This document shows, in pieces, positions 1-8,511 of a DNA stretch of 64,000 nucleotides (the first letter of the stretch is position 1; every line of letters begins with the position of its first letter). The notes under the pieces were generated by a model. The model saw only the letters and a list, made by a program, of their open reading frames with translations. It made no database searches and was not told the origin of the DNA. A program made the position numbers and the translations under genes. Source of the stretch: Planococcus sp. MB-3u-03 (GTDB lineage Bacteria; Bacillota; Bacilli; Bacillales_A; Planococcaceae); contig NZ_CP025135.1 of NCBI RefSeq assembly GCF_002833405.1, positions 3,143,501 through 3,207,500 of the forward strand, given 5' to 3'.

Positions 1-160
1 ACGCCTGTCCCCTACCGCTTTCCTTTTGACAGGGACTGAACAACTTGATTTGAAAAAAGTCGTCCATGACTTGGATGCACAAGAGCTGGATGTCACGTCC
101 ATCGAGTTTTATGAAAAAGGAATCGAGGAAATTTTCCTGGAGATGGTGTCGGACACATGA
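1..160 (+). CDS. ABC transporter ATP-binding protein, C-terminal end (partial)
   Basis: An open frame runs from the window edge to TGA at 158-160 and encodes about 52 residues, ending in a glutamate-rich stretch (EEIFLEMVSDT). This is the usual look of the C-terminal tail of ABC-2 exporter ATPases such as YxlF. The stop overlaps the start of the next gene in an ATGA quartet, so the two are almost certainly translationally coupled. The nucleotide-binding motifs lie outside the window, so the ATPase assignment rests on the permease that follows. Confidence 0.6.
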   Translation, partial: RLSPTAFLLTGTEQLDLKKVVHDLDAQELDVTSIEFYEKGIEEIFLEMVSDT

Positions 161-924
161 CCAACTTTTATACGCTAACCCAAACCGAGCTGGCGGAAGC
201 CGCAAAAGAATACAAATTTATTTGGCTGACATTGTTTTTCGTCATTTTGGGTGTCACCCAGCCTTTGATTAATAACTATATGGACGTGATCCTCGAAAAC
301 GTAGGCGGCGCAGATGGCATCACCATTGACCCGAACCGGCCGGTACCGAGTTCCGGAGAAGTTCTTCTGTCGACCATTTCCGGGCAGTTCAATCAAATCG
401 GACTCATCATTTTAATCATCAGCTTCATGGGGCTCATTGCGTCCGACCGCAATAGCGGCATGCAGGACTTTATCTTGACCCGCCCGGTTGCCATTCCGTC
501 TTATTTATTGTCAAAGCTTGCAGGCCACTGGCTCATCAGCATGTTCGCCATTGCCATTGGAGCCGCCGTTTCCTACGGCTACACGATTTTTTTATTCGGT
601 TCGTTCTCTTTTTCCGATTTCTTGTTATTTCTTTTGATGTACAGTTTGTGGATTCTCTACGTCATCAGCCTAGCGATTCTAATCAGCACATTCATCAAGG
701 GGCCCATTCTCATCGCGGTCACGACGATTGCCGTCTCCATTTTCTTGATCCTGATCAAAAGCTTTAACCATCTTGTGTTTCAGCTGTCCCCAGGCGGCGT
801 CTTGAACGTCGCAGAAAACCAATTGCTGCCGGGTGGTGAGGTCAATCATTTCAGCATCCTGTCGTGTGGAGTGTTCATTGTGTTTAACATTTGGCTGGCC
901 AAAATCAATCTGAACAAACAGTAA
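157..924 (+). CDS. ABC-2 type transporter permease
   Basis: This 255-residue protein has about six hydrophobic segments: one near residues 20-40, then a cluster from 75 to 245. An extracellular loop rich in Asn, Pro and Gly lies between the first two. The architecture matches ABC-2 permeases of the YxlG/NatB type, which pair with a cytoplasmic ATPase to export small molecules or peptides. The start overlaps the upstream ATPase stop by 4 bases, and a terminator follows at 948-986. The substrate cannot be told from sequence. Confidence 0.8.
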   Translation: MTNFYTLTQTELAEAAKEYKFIWLTLFFVILGVTQPLINNYMDVILENVGGADGITIDPNRPVPSSGEVLLSTISGQFNQIGLIILIISFMGLIASDRNSGMQDFILTRPVAIPSYLLSKLAGHWLISMFAIAIGAAVSYGYTIFLFGSFSFSDFLLFLLMYSLWILYVISLAILISTFIKGPILIAVTTIAVSIFLILIKSFNHLVFQLSPGGVLNVAENQLLPGGEVNHFSILSCGVFIVFNIWLAKINLNKQ

Positions 925-947
925 GCGGGTTCCCTTTGCGCACTACA

Positions 948-986
948 GAAGCTCAGTCCATCCATAACGGGCTGGGCTTCTTTTTC
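948..986 (+). terminator. Rho-independent terminator after the ABC exporter operon
   Basis: The stem arms GAAGCTCAGTCC and GGGCTGGGCTTC pair with two G-U pairs around a short loop and are followed by TTTTT. It lies 24 bases after the permease stop. Confidence 0.75.
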
Positions 987-1169
987 GATCACCTAAAATC
1001 ACCATCCTCCGGGATACTCGTCAAAAAAATCACTTTCAAAATAGTGCAAAAATATTTTGCGCAAAAATTTTAGATATTTAAATTTTTGAAAAAATCATTT
1101 GCACCTCTTCGAAGCTCATGGCAAAATAGTTGAAAAGGCTTTCATTATCTTGCATTGAGGAGATGAATC

Positions 1170-2639
1170 ATGAAAAATCAACAGAAAATAGAAATTCCTT
1201 TTGTTATGGCGTTAATTCCATTCATCGTCATGATCAGTATCATGGCAATTACCATCATCAAATTTGGCGGTAGCCCGCACGTCCCGTTATTGATCGGTGC
1301 GGCAATTGCTGCCCTGATCGGCTGGCGCTACGGATATAAATGGGAAATCATCGAGGAAGGCGCTTATAAAGGCATCCGCATGGCGCTTCCGGCGATTGTC
1401 ATCATCCTTCTCGTCGGTTTGATCATCGGAGCTTGGATTGGCGGCGGGATTGTGGCCACGATGATCTATTACGGATTGAAAATCATCACCCCTTCCCTAT
1501 TCCTCGTGACCATCTGCATCATTTGCGCGATTGTCACTTTGGCCATAGGCAGTTCCTGGTCGACAATGGGAACGATCGGCGTCGCGGGAATGGGCATCGG
1601 CGTGAGCATGGGCATCCCTGCTGCCATGGTAGCAGGCGCGGTCATTTCCGGTGCTTATTTCGGCGACAAAATGTCCCCGCTGTCTGACACAACCAATTTG
1701 GCGGCCGGAATTACCGAAACGCCTTTGTTCACGCATATTAAGCATATGGTGTATACGACGATTCCTGGCCTCATCATTGCGTTAGTCGCTTACTTTATTC
1801 TCGGCAGGCAGTTTGCCGGCACTGCCGTGGATATCGGCAACATCAACAGCATCCTTTCCGCATTGGAAAGCAATTTCGTCATCTCCCCTTGGCTGTTGCT
1901 CGTGCCGCTTGCGGTCATCGTCTTGGTAGCGAAAAAGGTTCCTGCACTGCCGGCTTTGACGATTGGCGTGTTGCTCGGCTGGCTGTGCTATGTGTTTATC
2001 CAAGGCGGCAGCGTGGCCGATGCCGTCAATACGCTTCACGACGGATTCGTGATTTCGAGCGGCAATGAAATGGTAGATAATTTGTTCAACCGCGGCGGCA
2101 TCGAGTCGATGATGTACACGGTGTCCTTGACGATTGTCGCGATGATCTTCGGCGGCATCATGGAACAAGTGGGGATGCTCCAAGCGATCGTCAACCAAAT
2201 TCTCAAGGTCGCGAAATCAGCAGGCAGCCTGATTGCCGCGACAATCGTTTCGGCCTTTTTCACGAATGCAACCGCTTCTGAACAATACATATCGATTCTT
2301 CTCCCAGGTAGAATGTACGCCAAAGCGTATCGGGACAAAAAACTGCATTCGAAAAACTTATCACGGGCATTGGAAGACGGCGGCACCGTCACTTCGCCTT
2401 TGATTCCCTGGAATACATGCGGCGTGTTTATCGTGGCGACTCTCGGCGTCAGCACCTTCGCCTATGCGCCTTACGCGATTCTGAACTATACCGTGCCGAT
2501 TATCTCCATCTTCATGGCATTCTTTGGGCTGAAAGTCGAATTCTTGACCGAGCAGGAATTAAAAGCGCTGGAAGAAAAAGAAGCACGGCAATCGTCAAAA
2601 CCCGGCGACAACGATGCTTCAGATTCTGTCCTGACCTAA
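1170..2639 (+). CDS. nhaC: Na+/H+ antiporter, NhaC family
   Basis: This 489-residue integral membrane protein has about twelve hydrophobic helices. NhaC-family antiporters exchange cytoplasmic Na+ for external H+ in pH and salt homeostasis, and some members exchange malate/lactate or amino acids. The signature GDKMSPLSDTTN starts at residue 165 and sits in a Gly/Ser-rich stretch typical of the transport core. The length fits the family (about 450-500). It starts at ATG after a GAGGAG Shine-Dalgarno and appears monocistronic between terminators. The ion pair is not proven by sequence. Confidence 0.88.
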   Translation: MKNQQKIEIPFVMALIPFIVMISIMAITIIKFGGSPHVPLLIGAAIAALIGWRYGYKWEIIEEGAYKGIRMALPAIVIILLVGLIIGAWIGGGIVATMIYYGLKIITPSLFLVTICIICAIVTLAIGSSWSTMGTIGVAGMGIGVSMGIPAAMVAGAVISGAYFGDKMSPLSDTTNLAAGITETPLFTHIKHMVYTTIPGLIIALVAYFILGRQFAGTAVDIGNINSILSALESNFVISPWLLLVPLAVIVLVAKKVPALPALTIGVLLGWLCYVFIQGGSVADAVNTLHDGFVISSGNEMVDNLFNRGGIESMMYTVSLTIVAMIFGGIMEQVGMLQAIVNQILKVAKSAGSLIAATIVSAFFTNATASEQYISILLPGRMYAKAYRDKKLHSKNLSRALEDGGTVTSPLIPWNTCGVFIVATLGVSTFAYAPYAILNYTVPIISIFMAFFGLKVEFLTEQELKALEEKEARQSSKPGDNDASDSVLT

Positions 2640-2642
2640 CTC

Positions 2643-2678
2643 AAAAAACATCAAGCTAATCAAAGCTTGATGTTTTTT
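2643..2678 (+). terminator. Terminator after nhaC
   Basis: The arms AACATCAAGC and GCTTGATGTT flank a short loop and are followed by T6. The same hairpin, nearly base for base, recurs at 2912-2945 and 5231-5268. Confidence 0.85.
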
Positions 2679-2757
2679 GATTGTTGAAGAAGTCTATAAT
2701 CCGCTATTAATTAATACTGAGCTTCCCTTTTCTATATTCAAAATCAATGTTCTAGCT

Positions 2758-2892
2758 AAGTATTTGGAGAAGCGTTCGCTCGACTCCAGTGGTAAAGCGA
2801 GACGACCGAGACCCCGCAAGGCGCAAAGCGACTGAGGAGGCTTGGGCGCGAGCCCACGGAAAGCGAGCGATAAGCTTCGGAAAATACGACTT
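2758..2892. repeat. 135-bp dispersed structured repeat, copy 1
   Basis: This 135-bp block matches 55785-55919 over its full length with only a few differences. Its ends are imperfect inverted repeats (AGTATTT with AAATAC, and GAAGCGTTCGCTCG with CGAGCGATAAGCTTC), so the transcript would fold into one branched structure. The core (GACTCC, GAGACCCCGCA, GAGGAGGCT, CCCACGGAAAGCGAG) resembles an abundant intergenic repeat of Bacillaceae and Planococcaceae that I know from general familiarity. It lies between two copies of the same terminator. No ORF in it looks real. Confidence 0.85.
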
Positions 2893-2911
2893 TTCATTTT
2901 CTCGACAACCT

Positions 2912-2945
2912 AAAAACATCAAGCTAATCAAAGCTTGATGTTTTT
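2912..2945 (+). terminator. Second copy of the nhaC terminator hairpin
   Basis: The stem AACATCAAGC / GCTTGATGTT followed by TTTTT is the same as at 2643-2678. No gene lies between the two copies, only the 135-bp repeat, so this looks like a duplication or the scar of the repeat's arrival. Confidence 0.75.
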
Positions 2946-3131
2946 AGATTGCCGGGCATCCATTCCCTATTCAAAAGAAAATTTTTATACAAACATTTAT
3001 TAACAAATAAAAGGATTGTAACTACTCAGATATAGTAATATTGTAGACAGATATAAAGTAATTTGGAAAGAAATGTTAAAGACACTTGCAGATAGGCCCC
3101 AACGATCAGTTGGCGAGAATGGAGACATACT

Positions 3132-5207
3132 ATGGTGAATGATCAATCGCGGTATTCGAGGCTTGCGAACATCACACGCATTGTAAATACAAAGCTGGAT
3201 TTGCATGAAGTTCTGCAGCAGGTCACGACGGCTATTTCCGAGGAAATCGTCCGATGCGATTCTGTTGGGATCTTTTTGCCAGAAGGCGATGGCACGTACC
3301 GCGGCTTTGCGGGAAAGCCTGAGATGATGAGCAGCGTGACACTGCAATCGCAAGTGATCGATCCGAAAACAGACAATCTGGCAGCGGAATTGATAGCGAC
3401 ACGGAAAACCATTTATATAGCGGATACATCAACAGATAACCGGCCGGACTTGAAGCCAGTAGGCGCCTTCCAAATCAATTCCTTATTGGCGTTGCCGATT
3501 TCCTTTGAAAAGGAATTCATGGGGATGGTGTTCCTGTTCAATTACGGGACCCCGATGAATTTGACGCAATCAGAGATTGAAAGTGTCGAAGCTTATGTAA
3601 ATATGGCAGCGGTCGCCATTCAAAACGCGAAGAGCTTCAATCAAAAAGAGAAATTATTGAGGGAAAAGCAATTATTGCTCGACCTTACCCGTGAACTATC
3701 TTTCTGTTCGACGATCCAGGAAAGCCTGAACGTTTGCTTCGGCTATTTGAAACAGGCGTTCGGCGAGGGTGATTTTGCCGCACATATCATAAAATCGCCG
3801 AGTACGAAAGACGGCACGTCGGTCCAATTTCATGCAGCCGACGGAATGGTCGCACAAGAATGGCAGGAGCATCTCGCTAAACTGGGGACCCAAAATTATT
3901 CGGAGTTGGTCACACATGCCGTCTCACAGAAAGAGCCAATCCGCACTGATATGGGCACGAACCAAGGGTTATTGCTAATTCCAATGATATCCATAGGAGA
4001 AGTCCACGGTGTGATTTCAGCGGTATGCTGCTGCTCGGAATCAGAAAGTGCCATTGAGTTGCAGATTGCTTTCGCCCAAGCCATTATCGAGGCCACCGCT
4101 CCGGTTTTTTCGAATTTATTGTACATGGATCAATTGGAAGGAATGGCCGAAGAGCGGACGAGTGCATTGTACGCCGCGAACAAGCGGGTCAATAGTGTGA
4201 TCGAAAGCATCACGGACGGTTTTTTTGTGCTCAATAAAAACTGGGAATACACTTACATCAACCAGCATCTTTTTTTACCGAAAGGCAAAAAAGCAGACGA
4301 AGTGCTCGGCAAAAACATTTGGGATGTGTTTCCGGAAACTGTCGATACACTTACCTATAACGAGTTCCATCGCGCCATGATCGACCGGGTGACGGTTCGC
4401 TTTGAGTCGCAATCCGATGCGGAAGACTTTTGGTTTGAAATTACCGCCTATCCGTTTGATGACGGCATTTGCTGCGTGCTGAAAAACATCAAGGAAAAGA
4501 AGCAGTACGAGAAAGAACTAAAACGGCTGGCCAACTTGGATTTGATCGGCCAGATGGCGGCGGGAATCAGCCACGAGATTCGCAATCCGATGACAACGGT
4601 GCGCGGTTTTCTGCAACTGATGGTCATGAACGAACAATTGGAGCCGCATGCTGCGCATTTCAACCTGATGATCGCTGAATTGGACCGGGCGAATGCCATC
4701 ATCACTGAATTTCTGTCCGTTGGCAATACGCGCACTTCGGACATGAAAATGATGAGCTTAAACACCATCCTTGATGATATTTCACCATTGATCAAAATCG
4801 ATACAGCCAATCAGAACAAACAAATCCATATTTACACGCAGGAAGTGCCGGAACTACTATTGAATCATAATGAAATCCGGCAATTGATCATCAATTTATA
4901 CCGCAACGGACTGGAAGCGATGGATGAAGGGCAGACACTGACCATCGGCACCTATCCGGAAAACGAAAATTACGTGGTGCTGGCAGTGCAGGATCAAGGC
5001 AGCGGCATCGATCCCGCTATCATCGACAAAATCGGCACGCCTTTCTATACGACAAAAGATGAAGGCACGGGACTCGGCCTAGGCATCTGTTACGCGGTGG
5101 CGGCACGCCATAATGCCACGATCACCATCGAAACAGGACCCGAAGGCACCATCTTCTTCACGAAGTTTCCGGTTGAACCAAAGGCAGATGGTGAGCCTAA
5201 TAAATAA
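3132..5207 (+). CDS. Sensor histidine kinase with two GAF domains and a PAS domain
   Basis: This 691-residue protein has no clear membrane helix and is probably cytosolic. Residues 15-165 look like a GAF domain, about 185-335 like a second divergent GAF domain, and about 350-455 like PAS. The phosphoacceptor is H481 in the H-box ISHEIRNPMTT. A HATPase_c domain follows (N-box LIINLYRNGLEAM, G1 DQGSGID, G2 GTGLGLG). Its C-terminal half resembles KinA/KinE-type kinases. No response regulator lies beside it, so it is an orphan whose partner is elsewhere. The signal is unknown; GAF and PAS domains usually sense small ligands or redox state. Confidence 0.9.
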   Translation: MVNDQSRYSRLANITRIVNTKLDLHEVLQQVTTAISEEIVRCDSVGIFLPEGDGTYRGFAGKPEMMSSVTLQSQVIDPKTDNLAAELIATRKTIYIADTSTDNRPDLKPVGAFQINSLLALPISFEKEFMGMVFLFNYGTPMNLTQSEIESVEAYVNMAAVAIQNAKSFNQKEKLLREKQLLLDLTRELSFCSTIQESLNVCFGYLKQAFGEGDFAAHIIKSPSTKDGTSVQFHAADGMVAQEWQEHLAKLGTQNYSELVTHAVSQKEPIRTDMGTNQGLLLIPMISIGEVHGVISAVCCCSESESAIELQIAFAQAIIEATAPVFSNLLYMDQLEGMAEERTSALYAANKRVNSVIESITDGFFVLNKNWEYTYINQHLFLPKGKKADEVLGKNIWDVFPETVDTLTYNEFHRAMIDRVTVRFESQSDAEDFWFEITAYPFDDGICCVLKNIKEKKQYEKELKRLANLDLIGQMAAGISHEIRNPMTTVRGFLQLMVMNEQLEPHAAHFNLMIAELDRANAIITEFLSVGNTRTSDMKMMSLNTILDDISPLIKIDTANQNKQIHIYTQEVPELLLNHNEIRQLIINLYRNGLEAMDEGQTLTIGTYPENENYVVLAVQDQGSGIDPAIIDKIGTPFYTTKDEGTGLGLGICYAVAARHNATITIETGPEGTIFFTKFPVEPKADGEPNK

Positions 5208-5230
5208 AATTTCAGTTTCCCGACAAGTAG

Positions 5231-5268
5231 AAAAAACATCAAGCCAATTAAAGCTTGATGTTTTTTTC
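5231..5268. terminator. Bidirectional terminator between the kinase and the convergent lysR
   Basis: The stem AACATCAAGC / GCTTGATGTT has A-rich and T-rich flanks, so it can act on both convergent genes. It is a third copy of the hairpin at 2643 and 2912. Confidence 0.8.
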
Positions 5269-5281
5269 TATTTATAGAGCT

Positions 5282-6163
5282 CTAGTTGTGTAAATGAATT
5301 CGAAGTTGCTGCAAAAACAAATTCGCTGCACTGGAGAAAACCTGATGCTTTTTCCAAATGATATTTAAGTTCGCTTCTAGTTTTGGGCGCAATGGGATAA
5401 AACACAGTTTGCTGTCTTCGCCAGTATTCACTAACTTATCCAGACACAATGCATAGCCAATGTTTTCTTCCACCATCAATGCCGCGTTGTAGATCAAATT
5501 GTAAGTTCCAACCACACGCAGGTCCTCAATATTTTTCCCGAACCAGCCGGACATTTCATTGCTGACCGCCGTTTGGCGAGAAATCAGCAAGGGCTTATCC
5601 ATCAAATCTTCAGGCTGGATAAACGGACGTTGTGCGAGCGGGCTGTCTTTTCGCATTAATACACCCCAACGGTCAGTCGCTGGCAGCTTTATATAATCGT
5701 ATCTCTGCTTGTCCATCGGTTCGATGACAATACCGAAATCCAGCAAGCCATTCTTCAATTTATCGGTGATGTCGTCCGCGTTGCCGCTGTAAAGATGGAA
5801 ACGGATACCCGAGTGGTTTTCGAGCAGCTCTTTGCATGCTTTCGCAATGAATCGCATCGCTTCGGTTTCACCGCCGCCAATATAAACTTCCCCGCCAATC
5901 TCTTGTTTCGTCCCTTTCAAATTAGCTTCGGTTTTCTCGGTCAATTCCACGATTTCCTTCGCTTTATTGAACAGGAACAGCCCTTCTTCCGTTAAGGTGA
6001 TTTTCCGATTTCCCCGTTCAAATAAAGTCGTCCCGAGTTCCGCTTCCAGTTCTTTCAATTGCCGGGATAATGTCGGTTGAGACAAATGCAGCTGTTTGGC
6101 CGCAGCCGAAATGTTTTGTTCTTTCGCTACCGCAATAAAGTAGCGCAATACGCGAAGTTCCAT
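5282..6163 (-). CDS. LysR family transcriptional regulator
   Basis: This 293-residue protein has an N-terminal winged HTH (ELRVLRYFIAVAKEQNISAAA, then LSQPTLSRQLKELE) and a periplasmic-binding-protein-like co-inducer domain from about residue 90. The length is typical. It is divergent from an SDR-acetyltransferase operon, the usual arrangement for a LysR regulator and its target. An inverted repeat (TGATATAGG with CCTATCA) lies in the shared intergenic region. A near copy of that region precedes the lipoprotein gene at 7715-8237, suggesting a second target. The inducer is unknown. Confidence 0.92.
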   Translation of the reverse strand: MELRVLRYFIAVAKEQNISAAAKQLHLSQPTLSRQLKELEAELGTTLFERGNRKITLTEEGLFLFNKAKEIVELTEKTEANLKGTKQEIGGEVYIGGGETEAMRFIAKACKELLENHSGIRFHLYSGNADDITDKLKNGLLDFGIVIEPMDKQRYDYIKLPATDRWGVLMRKDSPLAQRPFIQPEDLMDKPLLISRQTAVSNEMSGWFGKNIEDLRVVGTYNLIYNAALMVEENIGYALCLDKLVNTGEDSKLCFIPLRPKLEANLNIIWKKHQVFSSAANLFLQQLRIHLHN

Positions 6164-6202
6164 AATAGCCTCTTTTTCTTATGCTCAAAAAGCATAATAG
6201 AT

Positions 6203-6247
6203 TATTTGATATAGGTATTGGATATCTGAATCCTATCATTTTATGAT
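6203..6247 (+). promoter_or_regulatory. Promoter and likely LysR operator of the SDR operon
   Basis: TTGGAT at 6218-6223 and TATGAT at 6242-6247 are 18 bases apart and form a plausible promoter 40 bases before the SDR start. The block TATTTGATATAGGTATTGG at 6203-6221 overlaps the -35 and recurs exactly, inverted, at 8360-8378. TGATATAGG and CCTATCA form an inverted repeat. Confidence 0.6.
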
Positions 6248-6286
6248 GGGAACGAATAGATAATTATTTTGAAGGAGGAATTCTAC

Positions 6287-7021
6287 ATGGCAATTGAAGG
6301 AAAAGTCATTATCATTATGGGAGCATCCAGCGGCATCGGAGAAGCAACAGCCAGAATTTTAGCCGAAAAAGGCGCCAAGTTGGTATTGGCAGCGCGCAGA
6401 GAAGAGCGCTTGAAAGAGATCAAGGAATCACTGCCGGAAGCACACATCGTCTACAGAAAAGCTGATGTATCAAATCATGAAGAAGTGCAGCAAGTCATTG
6501 ATTTGGCGATTGCCGAGTACGGTCAATTGGATGTACTGTTCAATAACGCCGGGATTATGCCGACCGCCCCGTTGGCTGAAACGCGACGCGACGAATGGAA
6601 AAACATGCTGGATATCAATGTCATGGGGGTGCTGAATGGCATTGCAGCGGCGTTGCCGAAGATGGTCGAACAAAAATCTGGCCACATCATCTCCACCGAT
6701 TCTGTGGCAGGGCATGTGGTCTACCCGCATTCAGCCGTTTACTGCGGAACCAAATTTGCTGTCCGGGCCATTATGGAAGGCTTGAGACAAGAGCAGCGTG
6801 AAAACAACATCAAATCCACGATTATCTCACCGGGCGCTGTCCTGACCGAATTGTATACAACCATCAATGACAAAGAAGCATCGGCAGCTCTTCACCAAGC
6901 CCAATCAGAGTGGGGACTTGCCGCAGAAGATATTGCCCAGGCAGTCGCTTATGTCATCGATACACCGGATCGCGTTTCGGTCAGCGATATGATCATTCGC
7001 CCGACAGCTCAAGAGGTATAA
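6287..7021 (+). CDS. SDR family NAD(P)-dependent oxidoreductase
   Basis: This is a classical short-chain dehydrogenase of about 244 residues. The cofactor loop GASSGIG is at residues 12-18, the NNAG motif near 85, and the catalytic YxxxK pair at Y152 and K156. An Arg pair after beta-2 (AARREERL) suggests NADP preference. The start chosen is the ATG at 6287, seven bases after GGAGG; an upstream TTG at 6269 would overlap that ribosome binding site. It is probably cotranscribed with the acetyltransferase 31 bases downstream. The substrate is unknown. Confidence 0.9.
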   Translation: MAIEGKVIIIMGASSGIGEATARILAEKGAKLVLAARREERLKEIKESLPEAHIVYRKADVSNHEEVQQVIDLAIAEYGQLDVLFNNAGIMPTAPLAETRRDEWKNMLDINVMGVLNGIAAALPKMVEQKSGHIISTDSVAGHVVYPHSAVYCGTKFAVRAIMEGLRQEQRENNIKSTIISPGAVLTELYTTINDKEASAALHQAQSEWGLAAEDIAQAVAYVIDTPDRVSVSDMIIRPTAQEV

Positions 7022-7052
7022 AGAGAATAGAATAAGGAAAGGCGGTTTTCAG

Positions 7053-7625
7053 ATGGAGATGCAAGAGTTTATCGATTTTTACAAAGCAGGCAAACCCATT
7101 TCAAGTACGGATAAAGAATTGCACGGCCTATTGGTGCAAAGCAGTTTTCAAGCCCTGAAAATCATGGTGGAGTTGAACTCAACCTTCAACACACAAGAAG
7201 AAATCGTCGCGCTGTTCTCTCAACTGACAGGCGCACCAGTCGACGCTTCGTTTTTATGTTTGCCTCCCTTCCACACGGACTTCGGCAAGAACATACGCAT
7301 TGGCAAAAATGTGTTCATCAATACCGGTTGTTCGTTCCAGGACCGGGGCGGCATCACCATCGGCAATGGCTCATTGATCGGCATGAATGTCTCGATCGCT
7401 ACCTTGAATCATGGCTTGCCCTTGGAAACAAGAGGCACCACCACGCCCTCTCCTGTAGTTATCGGCGAAAACGTATGGATTGGATCAAACGCCACCATCC
7501 TTCCCGGCGTGACGATCGGGGACAATGCCGTTGTGGCGGCAGGGGCTGTCGTTTCAAAAGACGTCCCTTCAAACACGGTAGTGGCAGGAGTCCCGGCAAA
7601 GGCCATAAAGAAAATTACGGAATAG
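7053..7625 (+). CDS. Sugar O-acetyltransferase-like protein, left-handed beta-helix fold
   Basis: This 190-residue protein consists mostly of hexapeptide repeats ([37 protein letters not shown]) and ends in [13 protein letters not shown], as in maltose or galactoside O-acetyltransferases. The conserved LNHG includes the likely catalytic His. Such enzymes move acetyl from acetyl-CoA to a hydroxyl group. It is the second gene of the SDR operon. LysR, SDR, acetyltransferase and a cyclophilin-like lipoprotein lie together here, which suggests one functional group. The acceptor is unknown. Confidence 0.85.
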   Translation: MEMQEFIDFYKAGKPISSTDKELHGLLVQSSFQALKIMVELNSTFNTQEEIVALFSQLTGAPVDASFLCLPPFHTDFGKNIRIGKNVFINTGCSFQDRGGITIGNGSLIGMNVSIATLNHGLPLETRGTTTPSPVVIGENVWIGSNATILPGVTIGDNAVVAAGAVVSKDVPSNTVVAGVPAKAIKKITE

Positions 7626-7663
7626 CTGCGAATCATTTATTCACTAATTGGATGAGCGATAAA

Positions 7664-7700
7664 AAGAACGCATCGAGTCTAGGACTTGATGCGTTCTTCA
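7664..7700. terminator. Bidirectional terminator
   Basis: The stem AAGAACGCATC / GATGCGTTCTT has A-rich flanks on the left and T on the right. It separates the convergent acetyltransferase and lipoprotein genes. Confidence 0.8.
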
Positions 7701-7714
7701 ACTATATAAGCCTT

Positions 7715-8237
7715 TTATCCATCATTTTCGGCGAAATCAAGAGCGACCGTGATATCCCCCTCTCCGACCGCTTGAGTAAATCTTTCCACATTTTCGATAT
7801 AGCCGAGACGGGTATATTGATGGGAAGTTGAAAGCTTGTCATAAAAGAATACCAGGCAATCGTCTCCGTAAAGCATAATGTCCCCCGCATTAATATGCCC
7901 TGGGCTCTCAGAATTTGTTGGGAGCCTTTCTGAAAGATAAAAGAACTTTTCATTTCCATGAAGATCTTCCATATCTATGGTTAACGGAAGCAATTCAAGC
8001 AATGCTTCGGTTGTCTCGCTTTCGTAAAGTTGTGCTGAGAACACTTCGTTCCCTATTTGCAATTCTAAAGCAAGTAGATTTGCCATCTCCGCTTCCTCCC
8101 TTTCCTGGTTATCCCCGTTGCTTGGTTGTTCTTCAGCATTCGGCGCATCTCTTTCATCCGTTTCGCTCGCATCACAAGCACTTAAGCCAAGAGCCATGAG
8201 GATGATACCTAATGGCAAAGCTGTTTTTCATTTTCAT
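7715..8237 (-). pseudogene. Cyclophilin-like lipoprotein, frameshifted in the signal peptide
   Basis: The main frame encodes a lipoprotein-type hydrophobic stretch with lipobox LSAC, an acidic linker, and a C-terminal domain (IGNEVFSAQLY, INAGDIMLYGDDCLVFFY, YTRLGYIE) that looks like the cyclophilin-like fold family. In that frame the only starts are a poorly placed TTG at 8218 or an ATG inside the hydrophobic core. A well-placed ATG at 8237, preceded by AGGAAGGGG, opens MKMKNS in the neighbouring frame. Changing TTT to TT near 8220 joins the two into a normal lipoprotein leader. It is either a real frameshift or a base error. It is expressed from a promoter that is nearly a copy of the SDR promoter. 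Confidence 0.65.
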
Positions 8238-8333
8238 TTCCCCTTCCTGTTGAGACTATGGAGAAATTTACTGAATCTAAATTAAGTAGGCTGATTTACT
8301 CGTCTTAAATAGATATTTTATATTTTCAATATC

Positions 8334-8378
8334 ATCATAAAGCGATGGAATTCAAATGACCAATACCTATATCAAATA
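8334..8378 (-). promoter_or_regulatory. Duplicate of the LysR-controlled promoter, upstream of the lipoprotein
   Basis: Read on the reverse strand, this repeats the 6203-6247 block. It has the exact 19-mer at 8378-8360, the same -35 region (TTGGTC) and the same -10 (TATGAT at 8339-8334) at the same spacing. Further matches lie between them (TGAAT, ATC, TTTATGATG). Confidence 0.6.
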
Positions 8379-8426
8379 GTCCGGTATATGTTTTGGGCAT
8401 ACGATCTTTAAAAATGCCTTCAATTT

Positions 8427-8462
8427 AAAAACCGGACTCCATAGAGGAAGTCCGGCTTTTTG
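8427..8462 (-). terminator. Terminator after cbiP
   Basis: The stem AAGCCGGACTT / GAGTCCGGTTTTT, read on the reverse strand, ends in a T run 50 bases after the cobyric acid synthase stop. Confidence 0.75.
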
Positions 8463-8511
8463 TTCTTTACCATCCACTATTTTCTAGTAGTATCGAAAAA
8501 CACATTTCTTC

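Noticed and set aside
891..1073. 60-codon ORF after the ABC permease
   Set aside because: It overlaps the terminator and has no ribosome binding site.
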